From assembly GCA_963763135.1 (NCBI GenBank), contig CAVXNJ010000013.1:62001-126000 (forward strand): DNA of 64,000 bases, given 5' to 3'. Shown here in pieces: positions 8,717 to 15,977 of the stretch. Below the pieces are notes generated by a model. It was not told where the DNA came from. It saw nothing but the letters and a program-made list of their open reading frames with translations, and did no database searches. The position numbers and the translations under genes are program-made. This stretch comes from JANMZO01 sp963763135. GTDB lineage: Bacteria; Actinomycetota; Acidimicrobiia; Acidimicrobiales; JANYDT01. Position 1 is the stretch's first letter. Each line of letters opens with the position of its first letter.

Positions 8717-9036
8717 CGGACGAACAACCTCGAAAGATCCTGCACGATGATCAGGATCTGGATGATTCGTCACGGCGCATGTTTGTGGTCATTGAGGATA
8801 GTTGGCTGACCCCGATCACGCGCGCTGCTCCGGGAGTTCCGGTTGTGACGAGTCTTTGTGGTCAGTAGGCATGTTTGTGGTCATCGGGAGCCTGCAGGCT
8901 GACCCGGGTCTCCGGAAACACTGAATGGTTAAGGTAGAAGCGGAATACAGACAACCTGGTTCTGAATTCCGCTCTTCGCTCAGCCGATCGCCTAACAGTG
9001 GAGCGGAGGTTGGACGATGGCGGTAGAATTTCCGCT
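8717..9036. other. Intergenic region with short repeats
   Basis: No gene is convincing in this 320-bp stretch. GCATGTTTGTGGTCAT occurs exactly twice (8777-8792 and 8869-8884) and a shorter TTTGTGGTCA lies between at 8854. A perfect palindrome AGCCTGCAGGCT is at 8889-8900. These may be remains of a mobile-element end or regulatory sites. Confidence 0.4.
9024..9029 (+). promoter_or_regulatory. Putative -10 element for the AbiEi-like gene
   Basis: TAGAAT ends 7 nt before the GTG at 9037, the spacing expected for a leaderless transcript. No good -35 is seen. Confidence 0.35.
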
Positions 9037-9948
9037 GTGATGTTAGGTAGCGTCGATGACGCCACTGGGGCGGCTGGCTTGGGACGGCGCGTGCCGGGTT
9101 GGGCGGCTGATCTCGTCGAGGGCCTCGCTCGGGATCTGCCGACCGTGGTGACTCGAGCTGACATTGCGCAGCGGCTGACCGAGGTCGGTAGTGACCGTGA
9201 CGCGGATTCGACGATCAGCGAACTGCGGCGACTCCGATGGCTGGTCGGTCTCCCTGTGCATGGCGTCTGGGCGTTCCTGGCGCCGGGGCACGACGACGTC
9301 AGTGACCAGTACCTGGTGTTGCGAGCCTGGCTCGCCCGTGATCGACCCGGCTTCCTCCTGGCGGGCGCGAACGCGGCATGGCACCTCGGCTACCTCGACC
9401 GTCAACCCGATGACCGCGTGCAGGTGTGGTTGCCGAGTGGAGCCCGGCTCCCCGACGGCCTTCGACCGCACGTGTCAGTGCTGCAGCTCACCGGCCCCTC
9501 AGTGAACGGCGCGAACCTTGCACCGTCTCGTTCGTTGCTGATCCGCCGCAAGCTCGACCTGACCCGTTGGGCTGGCGGGCTCGGGGCGTTCGGTCCCGAA
9601 GCACTGGTGTTGCAACTCTCGACTCGGCCGGCCTCGTTCGGGCCGTGGGCCGACCTCATCGCGCATCTCGACCGACTCATCGATGACTGCGACGACGACC
9701 GACTCGCCACACTCCTTGAGGGCCAGAGCTCTTCTGCGTGGCAACGCGCCGGCTATCTGCTCCACGTCGCCGGGCATCCCGATCGAGGTGCAGCGCTCAT
9801 CACCCACTGCGACGCCAGACCGATGGCAAAGGTCCGACTCAACGATCGCCCCAACGGACGACCGCGCCCAGGATCGGTATGGGTCGCGCAGTATCAACTC
9901 CACGATCAACTCATCGCCCCGCTTCGAGCGGTGCTCGGCAAAGCCTGA
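9037..9948 (+). CDS. AbiEi-type antitoxin-like protein (orphan)
   Basis: About 303 residues with the layout of type IV AbiEi antitoxins. An N-terminal winged-helix segment (VVTRADIAQRLTEVGSDRDADSTISELRRLRWLVGLPVHGVW, broken here by coordinates: about residues 35-78) is followed by a second domain beginning GFLLAGANAAWHLGYLDR and continuing RVQVWLPSGARLP. In AbiE systems this protein represses its own operon and neutralises the nucleotidyltransferase toxin AbiEii. Here no AbiEii follows; the next gene is convergent and unrelated. It is therefore an orphan regulator or the remnant of a system. The start is GTG 9037 or ATG 9040; frames extending to 8998 overlap the -10. Confidence 0.7.
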   Translation: MMLGSVDDATGAAGLGRRVPGWAADLVEGLARDLPTVVTRADIAQRLTEVGSDRDADSTISELRRLRWLVGLPVHGVWAFLAPGHDDVSDQYLVLRAWLARDRPGFLLAGANAAWHLGYLDRQPDDRVQVWLPSGARLPDGLRPHVSVLQLTGPSVNGANLAPSRSLLIRRKLDLTRWAGGLGAFGPEALVLQLSTRPASFGPWADLIAHLDRLIDDCDDDRLATLLEGQSSSAWQRAGYLLHVAGHPDRGAALITHCDARPMAKVRLNDRPNGRPRPGSVWVAQYQLHDQLIAPLRAVLGKA

Positions 9949-10021
9949 CCCGAGCGAGTAGCGGTTCCGGGAACGAATCAGCCCGGCGGTATCAGGGAAG
10001 GTGCGGGGCGTACAGGCTTAT

Positions 10022-10035
10022 GTATGTGCACATAC
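10022..10035. repeat. Perfect 14-bp palindrome
   Basis: GTATGTGCACATAC, in the short gap between convergent genes. A one-mismatch copy, GTATGCGCACATAC, lies at 12173-12186 inside the 3' end of the recombinase gene. Confidence 0.4.
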
Positions 10036-10090
10036 CCACGACGAAGGGCCCGGCGCTCTTCAAGACGAGGCCGCTGTCTCGTGGTGGCAA

Positions 10091-11257
10091 CTAGCACGCG
10101 TCGACTGGTACGAGCGTCTCGGCCGCAGTGATGGTCTCGGCACGGTTGTCGAGTCCTCGAAGCCAGACGTACGTGCCTTGACGATGAACGAGGAGATGCA
10201 CTTCGCCGTCGTCTGGAGCTTGCCAGAGGTGTCCGGGGCCGTTGGCCAGCGCGACCATGTCCCACTCGGTCGGATCGGCGACCCCTTCAGGATCAGCGGA
10301 CTCGATGAGTTGGAGTGTCGCAAGAACCCCGGGGACTCGACGAGCCGCCATCTTGGCGAAATCGGGCATGACGTGGGCGTGAACGACAACGGGTCGATTT
10401 CCTCGTTGGGGGCTGACCATCCCGTTCACGTGCTGTCCTCGCGGAGCGAGCACGGTGAACGGTGCGTCCCGGGCGACTTCCTCGATCGGACCGGCCATCC
10501 GAGTGCTCGGCTCGATCGTGGCACCGGCTGCTGGCTCTTCAATCAACAACGCTTCATCAATGCTCTCGTCGACGGCAACGTCACTCGCCTCCGACAACCG
10601 CAGGGTGGCACCGTCCAAAAAGGTCTCCATGCGCAATACAAGACCTGTTTTCGCGTCGAGATCGAGCAGGGTCTCGTCGCCAGACCAGCCGAAGAACATC
10701 ACCCGAGGCGATCCCATGGTCGGTCCCATGCTCGACGATCGCGGTCGCGTTCGGATACGACGAGTCGGCCGCCCCGCCACCTGCCCTGACCCGACTGACT
10801 CCACATCCGTGCTATCGACCAGGGTCTGAGGATCGAGAAGACAGGCATATCCACCCGGATCGGGAGGAACCCCAAAGGGTCCGCTGTGATCGGTAGAACG
10901 GTACGTTCCGGAACCGTCACGGCTCCATGACCGCGATCCGTTTCGTACCGTCAACGACGACCCGTCACCTCCGGCGGGATCGTCGGTCGGGTCGTCAAGA
11001 AGCTGGCATTCGACGCGGTACCGATCGCTTGACAGGGCCACGATCACTGCACGAGACCGGACGAGACCTTTGCGTTGGTTCCATGTCCACGGGTCACCAG
11101 GCGGTGTCGCCCGCCGAAACCCGAAAGGAGGTTGGGCCTTCTCGATCGCCCGCGTCTGCAAAGCCGGGTCGGTCGACTGCACAACAACCAACCGAGCGGT
11201 GCGCCACAGACTCCGAGACCGTGCCGCAAGTTCGAGCGCTTCGCCAAGTTCACCCAT
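10091..11257 (-). CDS. LolA-like-fold protein, function unknown
   Basis: 388 residues from the ATG at 11257 (MGELGEALELA). The frame is open further upstream, but those residues are Arg-rich and unlike a protein start. Beta-rich with the signature order of LolA/LppX-like carriers: an early helix, repeated strands around SLTVRNGSRSWSRD, a CLLDPQTLV segment, VAGRPTRRIRTRP, and DETLLDLDAKTGLVLRMETF. In this fold family such segments line a lipid-binding cavity; actinobacterial members include putative sigma-factor regulators. No signal peptide is seen, so it may be cytosolic. The C-terminal third (about 265-388) is unassigned. It is alone, convergent with the AbiEi-like gene. Confidence 0.55.
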   Translation of the reverse strand: MGELGEALELAARSRSLWRTARLVVVQSTDPALQTRAIEKAQPPFGFRRATPPGDPWTWNQRKGLVRSRAVIVALSSDRYRVECQLLDDPTDDPAGGDGSSLTVRNGSRSWSRDGSGTYRSTDHSGPFGVPPDPGGYACLLDPQTLVDSTDVESVGSGQVAGRPTRRIRTRPRSSSMGPTMGSPRVMFFGWSGDETLLDLDAKTGLVLRMETFLDGATLRLSEASDVAVDESIDEALLIEEPAAGATIEPSTRMAGPIEEVARDAPFTVLAPRGQHVNGMVSPQRGNRPVVVHAHVMPDFAKMAARRVPGVLATLQLIESADPEGVADPTEWDMVALANGPGHLWQAPDDGEVHLLVHRQGTYVWLRGLDNRAETITAAETLVPVDAC

Positions 11258-11485
11258 CGAACGATCGTACCGAGGTCGGTGAGCTCTGCGCCTTCCCGTT
11301 CCGATTTGTGCGCAGTCGGTGGCTGCTCCGCGCCGGCGCTCCTCTCCAGTTCGTTCGATGAACTCATCGTCAACCCGGTGACACCCCATCGGTCGCGACC
11401 GGCCTAGGCCGAGGTCCTAGCCAAGCCTCATGGTCGCGCTCAGGTCACTTGCGGTCCTACCTGCGACGGTCGACACTTCTCCATC

Positions 11486-11926
11486 ATGATTCGTAACTTC
11501 GAGCCCAGGGACCAGCACGCATTCCATGCTCTGGTGCTGGCCGGTCTTGCGGAGCGTTGGGGCGAAGCGTTCGACCCCACCTTCAACCCAGATCTCCTCG
11601 ACATCGAGGCGTCGTATCTGGCTCAGGGTGAGGTTGTGGTGGTCGCCGAGAACGACGCTGGTCTCGTCGCTACCGGGATCCTTCGACCCGAGACTGGGAA
11701 CCGGGGCCGAATCGTGCGGGTGTCGGTAGACGCCAGCTTTCGACGGCAGCGCCTCGGAAGGCGTGTCGTAGAGGAACTCGTGACCCGTGCCCGGCAGCGA
11801 CGCATGAGCGAGGTCGTTGTGCTCGCCGACACGCCATGGACCAGTGCCGTCGATCTCTACCGGGCATGCGGGTTCCGCGAAGTTGCCAGCGACGACCACG
11901 ACACTCACTTCGTCCTCGCCCTATGA
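11486..11926 (+). CDS. GNAT-family N-acetyltransferase
   Basis: A 146-residue acetyl-CoA-dependent acetyltransferase. The beta-4/alpha-3 acetyl-CoA motif is present as VSVDASFRRQRLGRRVVEELV (split here: VSVDASFRRQ then RLGRRVVEELV, about residues 75-95), followed by VVLADTPWTSAVDLYRACGFRE (about 109-130), the usual motif B ending in GFRE. Length is normal for a minimal GNAT domain. Substrate unknown. It stands alone, with divergent spacing to the LolA-like gene on its left. Confidence 0.85.
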   Translation: MIRNFEPRDQHAFHALVLAGLAERWGEAFDPTFNPDLLDIEASYLAQGEVVVVAENDAGLVATGILRPETGNRGRIVRVSVDASFRRQRLGRRVVEELVTRARQRRMSEVVVLADTPWTSAVDLYRACGFREVASDDHDTHFVLAL

Positions 11927-12128
11927 CCGCCACGCCTACGCGTCGGGCGGACCGGGTGTCGGAGTGACGCGGACCTACAGCGGGAGTCGATCCGCGCCCC
12001 GCCCCGCCCGACAGGTCCACCGGGCTTGGGAAAGATCGGCGCAAAAGCGCCCGGTCAACGCGACGCTCGCCGACCCTCATCGAGACGATGCCGGGAGCCG
12101 CGGATTTCGGCTCGCAAACGTGGTCGCC

Positions 12129-13397
12129 TCAGAGACGCAATTCGACCGCAGCGTTTCCCTGCCACGCGTCTTGTATGCGCACATACGGTGCGATCGACGC
12201 AACCGACCGGTGTCGTGTCTGGCGTGCGATCGAACGATCCGGCTGGCCCATGAGATTCGCGTATGTCACGAAACCTGCGCGCAGCCCGTGAGCCGAATAC
12301 TGTGCCGGGTTGGCCCCGGCCCGGGCAACGGCGGCCTTGACGAGCAAGTTGATGCTGCTGTCGTTCATCCGCGACGGACGTGTCGTTCCGCCACGGGTCA
12401 CCCCACGCAACAGTGGCCCGGTGGTGATCCCGGCAGCGTGTCGCCACGCCAGGATTGCGGCGACCGGGCACCGGCCCGGGACAGTCGATGCGGGCAGCAC
12501 GACGAGTTCGTCGTTCTCGCCGGTCTGGTTCACTTTCGAGCGTGGGATGTGCAGCACGAGGCCCTTCTCGTGAGGTTCGAGATGCTCGACGTCAACGGCC
12601 ACGATCTCCGACCGGCGTAGCGCGCCCACGAACCCGACCAGCAACAGCGCATGGTCACGAAGGCCGGCGAGTGATGGACGGCCATCGTCAAGTACCAGTG
12701 GTGTTGCGTCGAGCATCGACCACAGGAGCGGCGGCATGATCGGTAACGACTGCTCCGGTGGTGCACCGTGCGTGCGACGGATTCCTTCCCACACCGATGC
12801 GACGATCCCGTCATCGAGCCGTGATGTGACCCCGGCGGCCTGTTCGGCGAAGCGGATCGCTGACAGCCGCCGCGACATCGTCCCGACCTTCGCGCCGTGC
12901 CGCGCGAGTTCGGCCAAGTACTTCGACATTGCAATCGGATCAGCCGGCATCGGGTCGACACCGTTCGACGTGCACCACGCTGTCCACTCGGCCCAGTCCG
13001 ACCGGTAACCCTTCACCGTGTTCGCTGAGCGCGCCCGTGCGGCGTATGCGAGTTCCGCTGGCCCGAGCTCGAGCTTCGGGACCGAAAGCGGGGGAGTGGT
13101 GGCGACGACACTTTGGATGGCTCGCCCACCAGGCCGAAGAAGTGGTCGAGTATCCCCGGGGAGCCGTTGCCGCTTCTCATCGAGCGGATCATCGGGATCC
13201 GCAATGGGTTCACAGACCGGGCACAACAAGAAGGTCGTGAAGCTGTGCCCGCGCCGGTGCTCAAAGCGTCGAAGAGGCAACGGCACCTCGGTCCCGGTGC
13301 TCGCGATGTAGCGCCTCTGGGCCAACGACAGCGGGAAGGACGTCAGACATCGGTCGCAAGACCAGGAGGTCTCCACGTCACACGTTCGGCGGGCCAT
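12129..13397 (-). CDS. Tyrosine recombinase (phage-type integrase) with zinc-ribbon-like N terminus
   Basis: 422 residues. The catalytic domain carries the family set: first Arg in GALRRSEIVAVD (about residue 264), HGLRAGF (His and second Arg, about 372-375), a His in RQTRHRSVASI and the nucleophilic Tyr in APYVRIQ (about 407). A SAM-like core-binding domain (about 118-210, TVKGYRSDWAEWTAWC to IRFAEQAAG) precedes it. Residues 1-65 contain WSCDRC and LLCPVCEP, a CxxC pair on each side, suggesting a zinc ribbon that ordinary XerD/phage integrases lack; an internal start is the alternative. It lies at the left boundary of the defence genes and is probably what mobilised them. Confidence 0.88.
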   Translation of the reverse strand: MARRTCDVETSWSCDRCLTSFPLSLAQRRYIASTGTEVPLPLRRFEHRRGHSFTTFLLCPVCEPIADPDDPLDEKRQRLPGDTRPLLRPGGRAIQSVVATTPPLSVPKLELGPAELAYAARARSANTVKGYRSDWAEWTAWCTSNGVDPMPADPIAMSKYLAELARHGAKVGTMSRRLSAIRFAEQAAGVTSRLDDGIVASVWEGIRRTHGAPPEQSLPIMPPLLWSMLDATPLVLDDGRPSLAGLRDHALLLVGFVGALRRSEIVAVDVEHLEPHEKGLVLHIPRSKVNQTGENDELVVLPASTVPGRCPVAAILAWRHAAGITTGPLLRGVTRGGTTRPSRMNDSSINLLVKAAVARAGANPAQYSAHGLRAGFVTYANLMGQPDRSIARQTRHRSVASIAPYVRIQDAWQGNAAVELRL

Positions 13398-13479
13398 GCC
13401 GGAACACTACCGCCGTCTACTCACGCGACGGAAAATTATCGGGAGTTGTATCCGTGGGTTCGTTGCTGCGGTCCACTCT

Positions 13480-13489
13480 CGGTATACCG
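13480..13489. promoter_or_regulatory. 10-bp palindrome ahead of the Phd gene
   Basis: CGGTATACCG lies 39 bp before the GTG at 13529, with TACGTA nearby. Phd/YefM antitoxins repress their own promoter through short palindromes, so this is a plausible operator. Confidence 0.35.
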
Positions 13490-13528
13490 TGGTGCGACAG
13501 ATGTACGTATCGATTCGGGAGGTGAGCC

Positions 13529-13828
13529 GTGAGTCTCGTAAGCATCCGTGATCTAAGTAGGAACCCGAGTGCCGTGGTCGACGAAGTGGAAAGGACTGGG
13601 CGGCCGGCCTTGGTCACGCGCAACGGCAAACCGATCGCCGCTCTAGTGCGTATCGAACAGGACGAACTGGAAGACTGGCTCCTTTCGACGGTCGGGCACC
13701 CACCGATCTCAGCGACGCCATCTGGGGCATCGAGTGCAGTGGCTCGAGCGATCTCATACGGCAACCTTGAGATCGATGGCTTGACGATAGGTGAGGCTAA
13801 AGAATTCGTCCGGGCTCTGGGCGAATAG
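13529..13828 (+). CDS. Phd/YefM-family antitoxin (orphan)
   Basis: A 99-residue protein whose first 55 residues match the Phd/YefM fold: SIRDLSRNPSAVVDEVERTG then RPALVTRNGKPIAALVRIEQ. The C-terminal half, which would contact a toxin, has no recognised partner. GGGAGGTGA sits just ahead of the GTG start. In type II systems the antitoxin is followed by a Doc, RelE, YoeB or PIN toxin; the 150 bp downstream encode none, so this is an orphan, possibly a decayed addiction module or a free repressor. Confidence 0.8.
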   Translation: MSLVSIRDLSRNPSAVVDEVERTGRPALVTRNGKPIAALVRIEQDELEDWLLSTVGHPPISATPSGASSAVARAISYGNLEIDGLTIGEAKEFVRALGE

Positions 13829-13978
13829 CAACATTCGTGAAGGGGGAAATCTCATCGCCTCTGAAACGGATCCTTTTGTGGAATCACACGACAGATATCA
13901 TGAACACGGCAAAGGCATCGCAGGTTTGGCCGGACTGTCGTCATACTTTGGAGGCTATGCGTTGGGGGGTAAGGGAAT

Positions 13979-14719
13979 ATGAGCGATAGATCCTCGATCG
14001 AGTGGACCGGTGCCACATGGAACCCAACGACTGGCTGTGACCGACTGTCACCCGGATGTGAGAACTGTTATGCGGCGGCCCTTAGCAAAAGGCTTAAGGC
14101 GATGGGCTCTGCGAAGTACCAGAATGACGGCGACGAACGAACGAGCGGACCCGGTTTCGGTCTCACGATGCATCCGCAAACCCTAGCTACGCCGCTTAAG
14201 TGGAAAACCCCGCGGTTGATCTTCGTAAACTCAATGAGCGACCTGTTTCATGAGAGCGTCCCCACGGAATTCATCGAGCAAGTATTCGATGTGGTCGGTC
14301 AAGCACACTGGCATCAGTTCCAGCTATTGACTAAGCGGTCAAAACGCCTTGCGGCTGTTGCGTCCCAGTTGAAGTGGCATCCCAATCTTTGGATTGGAAC
14401 TTCCGTCGAATCCCGTCGCTACAAGTTTCGCATCAACCACCTTCGGAAGGTGGAGGATGCGACGGTTCGCTTCCTGTCTTTGGAGCCGCTACTTGGCGAC
14501 CTAGGGGAGTTGGACCTCCGTGGTATTGACTGGGTGATCGTGGGCGGAGAATCAGGACCTCACTGCCGGCCCGTTTCACCGGATTGGGTGCGGTCGATAC
14601 GAGATCAATGTGTAGAACAGGATGTGCCATTCTTCTTTAAGCAGTGGGGAGGGCGACACCCCAAGGTTGGCGGGCGCGATCTGGATGGTCGGACCTGGGA
14701 CGAAATGCCTTCGTTTTGA
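13979..14719 (+). CDS. DUF5131 / phage Gp37-like three-Cys-motif protein
   Basis: 246 residues. The N terminus has IEWTGATWNPTTGC followed by the three-cysteine motif C20-x6-C27-x2-C30 (DRLSPGCENCYA), reminiscent of an iron-sulfur or radical-SAM-like cluster site, then IFVNSMSDLFHE, LLTKRSKR, IWIGTSVES (as NLWIGTSVES), LSLEPLLG and IVGGESGPHCRP, all hallmarks of the DUF5131/Gp37-Gp68 family. GGGGTAAGGGA precedes the ATG. The next gene is its usual partner TcmP, overlapping by 4 bp. The reaction is not established; the pair occurs in mobile and defence contexts. Codon use is visibly less GC-rich than in neighbouring metal genes, a sign of separate acquisition. Confidence 0.85.
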   Translation: MSDRSSIEWTGATWNPTTGCDRLSPGCENCYAAALSKRLKAMGSAKYQNDGDERTSGPGFGLTMHPQTLATPLKWKTPRLIFVNSMSDLFHESVPTEFIEQVFDVVGQAHWHQFQLLTKRSKRLAAVASQLKWHPNLWIGTSVESRRYKFRINHLRKVEDATVRFLSLEPLLGDLGELDLRGIDWVIVGGESGPHCRPVSPDWVRSIRDQCVEQDVPFFFKQWGGRHPKVGGRDLDGRTWDEMPSF

Positions 14720-15141
14720 AGAGATCGAAACCAGCTCCGGACATTGAAGGCCAAATCTCGTTTCTGGATGAGAGTGCACTGGCTTCCCTTCGGATTCCCA
14801 AGAAGCTGAAGAAGCGGGATCCGCAGTTTGCAACTCAAAATGACTCGGTCCGAGTGTTCCAGGGTTGGACCCTCGACAAACTCGAGGTACTGAGGATCTA
14901 TCTCTGTGTGTACCGCAGGGTGGCGGGGAGCGGGACGTATATCGATGCTTTCTGCGGGGACGGTCAACTCTTAATCGAGGGCGAGAACGAACCTCGAGAC
15001 GGAACAGCCCTTCTCGGTGTCAGATCGAAGGCGTTTAAGTGGGCACACTTCATAGACGCCGACTCGACACTAACGAGTCGACTCTCATCACGCCTAGAGA
15101 CAATAAGGCTGCGAAAAGGTGAGACGCGAAACGGTCCATAG
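14716..15141 (+). CDS. tcmP: Three-Cys-motif partner protein TcmP, N-terminal part (frameshifted)
   Basis: The likely start is the TTG at 14716, overlapping the stop of the DUF5131 gene (TTGA). Residues contain DSVRVFQGWTLDKLEVLRIYL and GTYIDAFCGDGQ, the typical TcmP opening with its DxFxG loop, and end HFIDADSTLTSRL. The frame then closes at 15141, while the homologous protein continues in the +1 frame from about 15119. A single-base indel near the A-run at 15113-15117 would join them. Either the gene is broken or the base call is wrong. It pairs with the upstream DUF5131 gene. Confidence 0.7.
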   Translation: MKRSKPAPDIEGQISFLDESALASLRIPKKLKKRDPQFATQNDSVRVFQGWTLDKLEVLRIYLCVYRRVAGSGTYIDAFCGDGQLLIEGENEPRDGTALLGVRSKAFKWAHFIDADSTLTSRLSSRLETIRLRKGETRNGP

Positions 15142-15730
15142 CGGGGATTCGAACACCGTGCTCAGGACCCTTTTCGAGTCGAACGCCATTGACCGCGATC
15201 GTCCCCTATTCGTCTGCCTCGATCAGAACTCTACAGAGCTCCTCTGGGCAACAGTCGAGATGATTTCCTGCTTCAAAGAACTCGACGTCGACGCGAATAA
15301 ATGCAAAGCAGAACTTTGGATACTATTCAACCAGTATCAAGTAATCCAACGGTTGTGGCCTGTTGCGCCTCGGCAAGCAGGTCTTCTGAATCCCTATGCA
15401 AAAGCGCTCGACGGAGTATTCGGCTCTAGAGATGCCTGGGAGGACCTCTGGAAATCGAAGGCCGAGCCGCTTGCGCTGATGCACCGGTACTGTGACCGGC
15501 TCGAAGACCTAGGTTACCAATACGTCCTACCCCAGCTTATAAAGTCCGATGCCGGTCCTCAGTACTACATGATTCATGCGACAGATCATCCTGCAGCGGT
15601 TGAATTCATGAGATGGGCCAAGAATAGTCATTCGAAGGAAAAGGGCCGTGGGCTTCAAACGGCGCTTGCTTTAGGGCCTGCCGGTGAGGCACAGAGGCCT
15701 GTCCGCTTTAGGACGGGGAAGGTCCGTTGA
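15119..15730 (+). CDS. TcmP, C-terminal part (frameshifted)
   Basis: Continues the preceding gene in another frame. HSGDSNTVLRTLF, RPLFVCLDQNSTELLWATVEMI and AELWILFNQYQVIQRLW follow the TcmP pattern in which an acidic FLDP-like motif and a WILF segment come after the GD(A/S)N motif. A GTG at 15119 could allow independent translation, but the N-terminal catalytic-looking loop would then be missing. Together the two parts encode about 335 residues, near the usual TcmP length. Confidence 0.65.
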   Translation: MRRETVHSGDSNTVLRTLFESNAIDRDRPLFVCLDQNSTELLWATVEMISCFKELDVDANKCKAELWILFNQYQVIQRLWPVAPRQAGLLNPYAKALDGVFGSRDAWEDLWKSKAEPLALMHRYCDRLEDLGYQYVLPQLIKSDAGPQYYMIHATDHPAAVEFMRWAKNSHSKEKGRGLQTALALGPAGEAQRPVRFRTGKVR

Positions 15731-15977
15731 TCCTCGAGCGGACTTACCGACTCGACACACGCCGTTGCCCGCGAAGTGACCGGGGACGTCTTCGAAGCCT
15801 TGTGATTCCGACAAAACTGAGGATGGACGAGCTAGTAATTAGCGGGTCGTCGCGACGAGGCACGAAGCTACGTTCCCATGTCGTTGCGTCTTTTCGTCCA
15901 GCCGACCTGGACACGTTTGTTCTCCAGACCCGACGAGTGAGGCTGGCCCTAGTGGTGACGGGGAGAATGAGTAGGCC
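15731..15977. other. Intergenic region
   Basis: About 250 bp before the restriction-modification gene. A frame from 15727 to 15990 is open but looks unlike a protein. No hairpin or repeat stands out. Confidence 0.3.

Noticed and set aside
13791..13982. 63-residue frame after the Phd gene as its toxin
   Set aside because: It starts inside the antitoxin gene, has no toxin-like motif and no ribosome site of its own.
15113..15119. Programmed frameshift in TcmP
   Set aside because: The A-run is short and there is no downstream stem or internal ribosome site that would support it; error or mutation is simpler.
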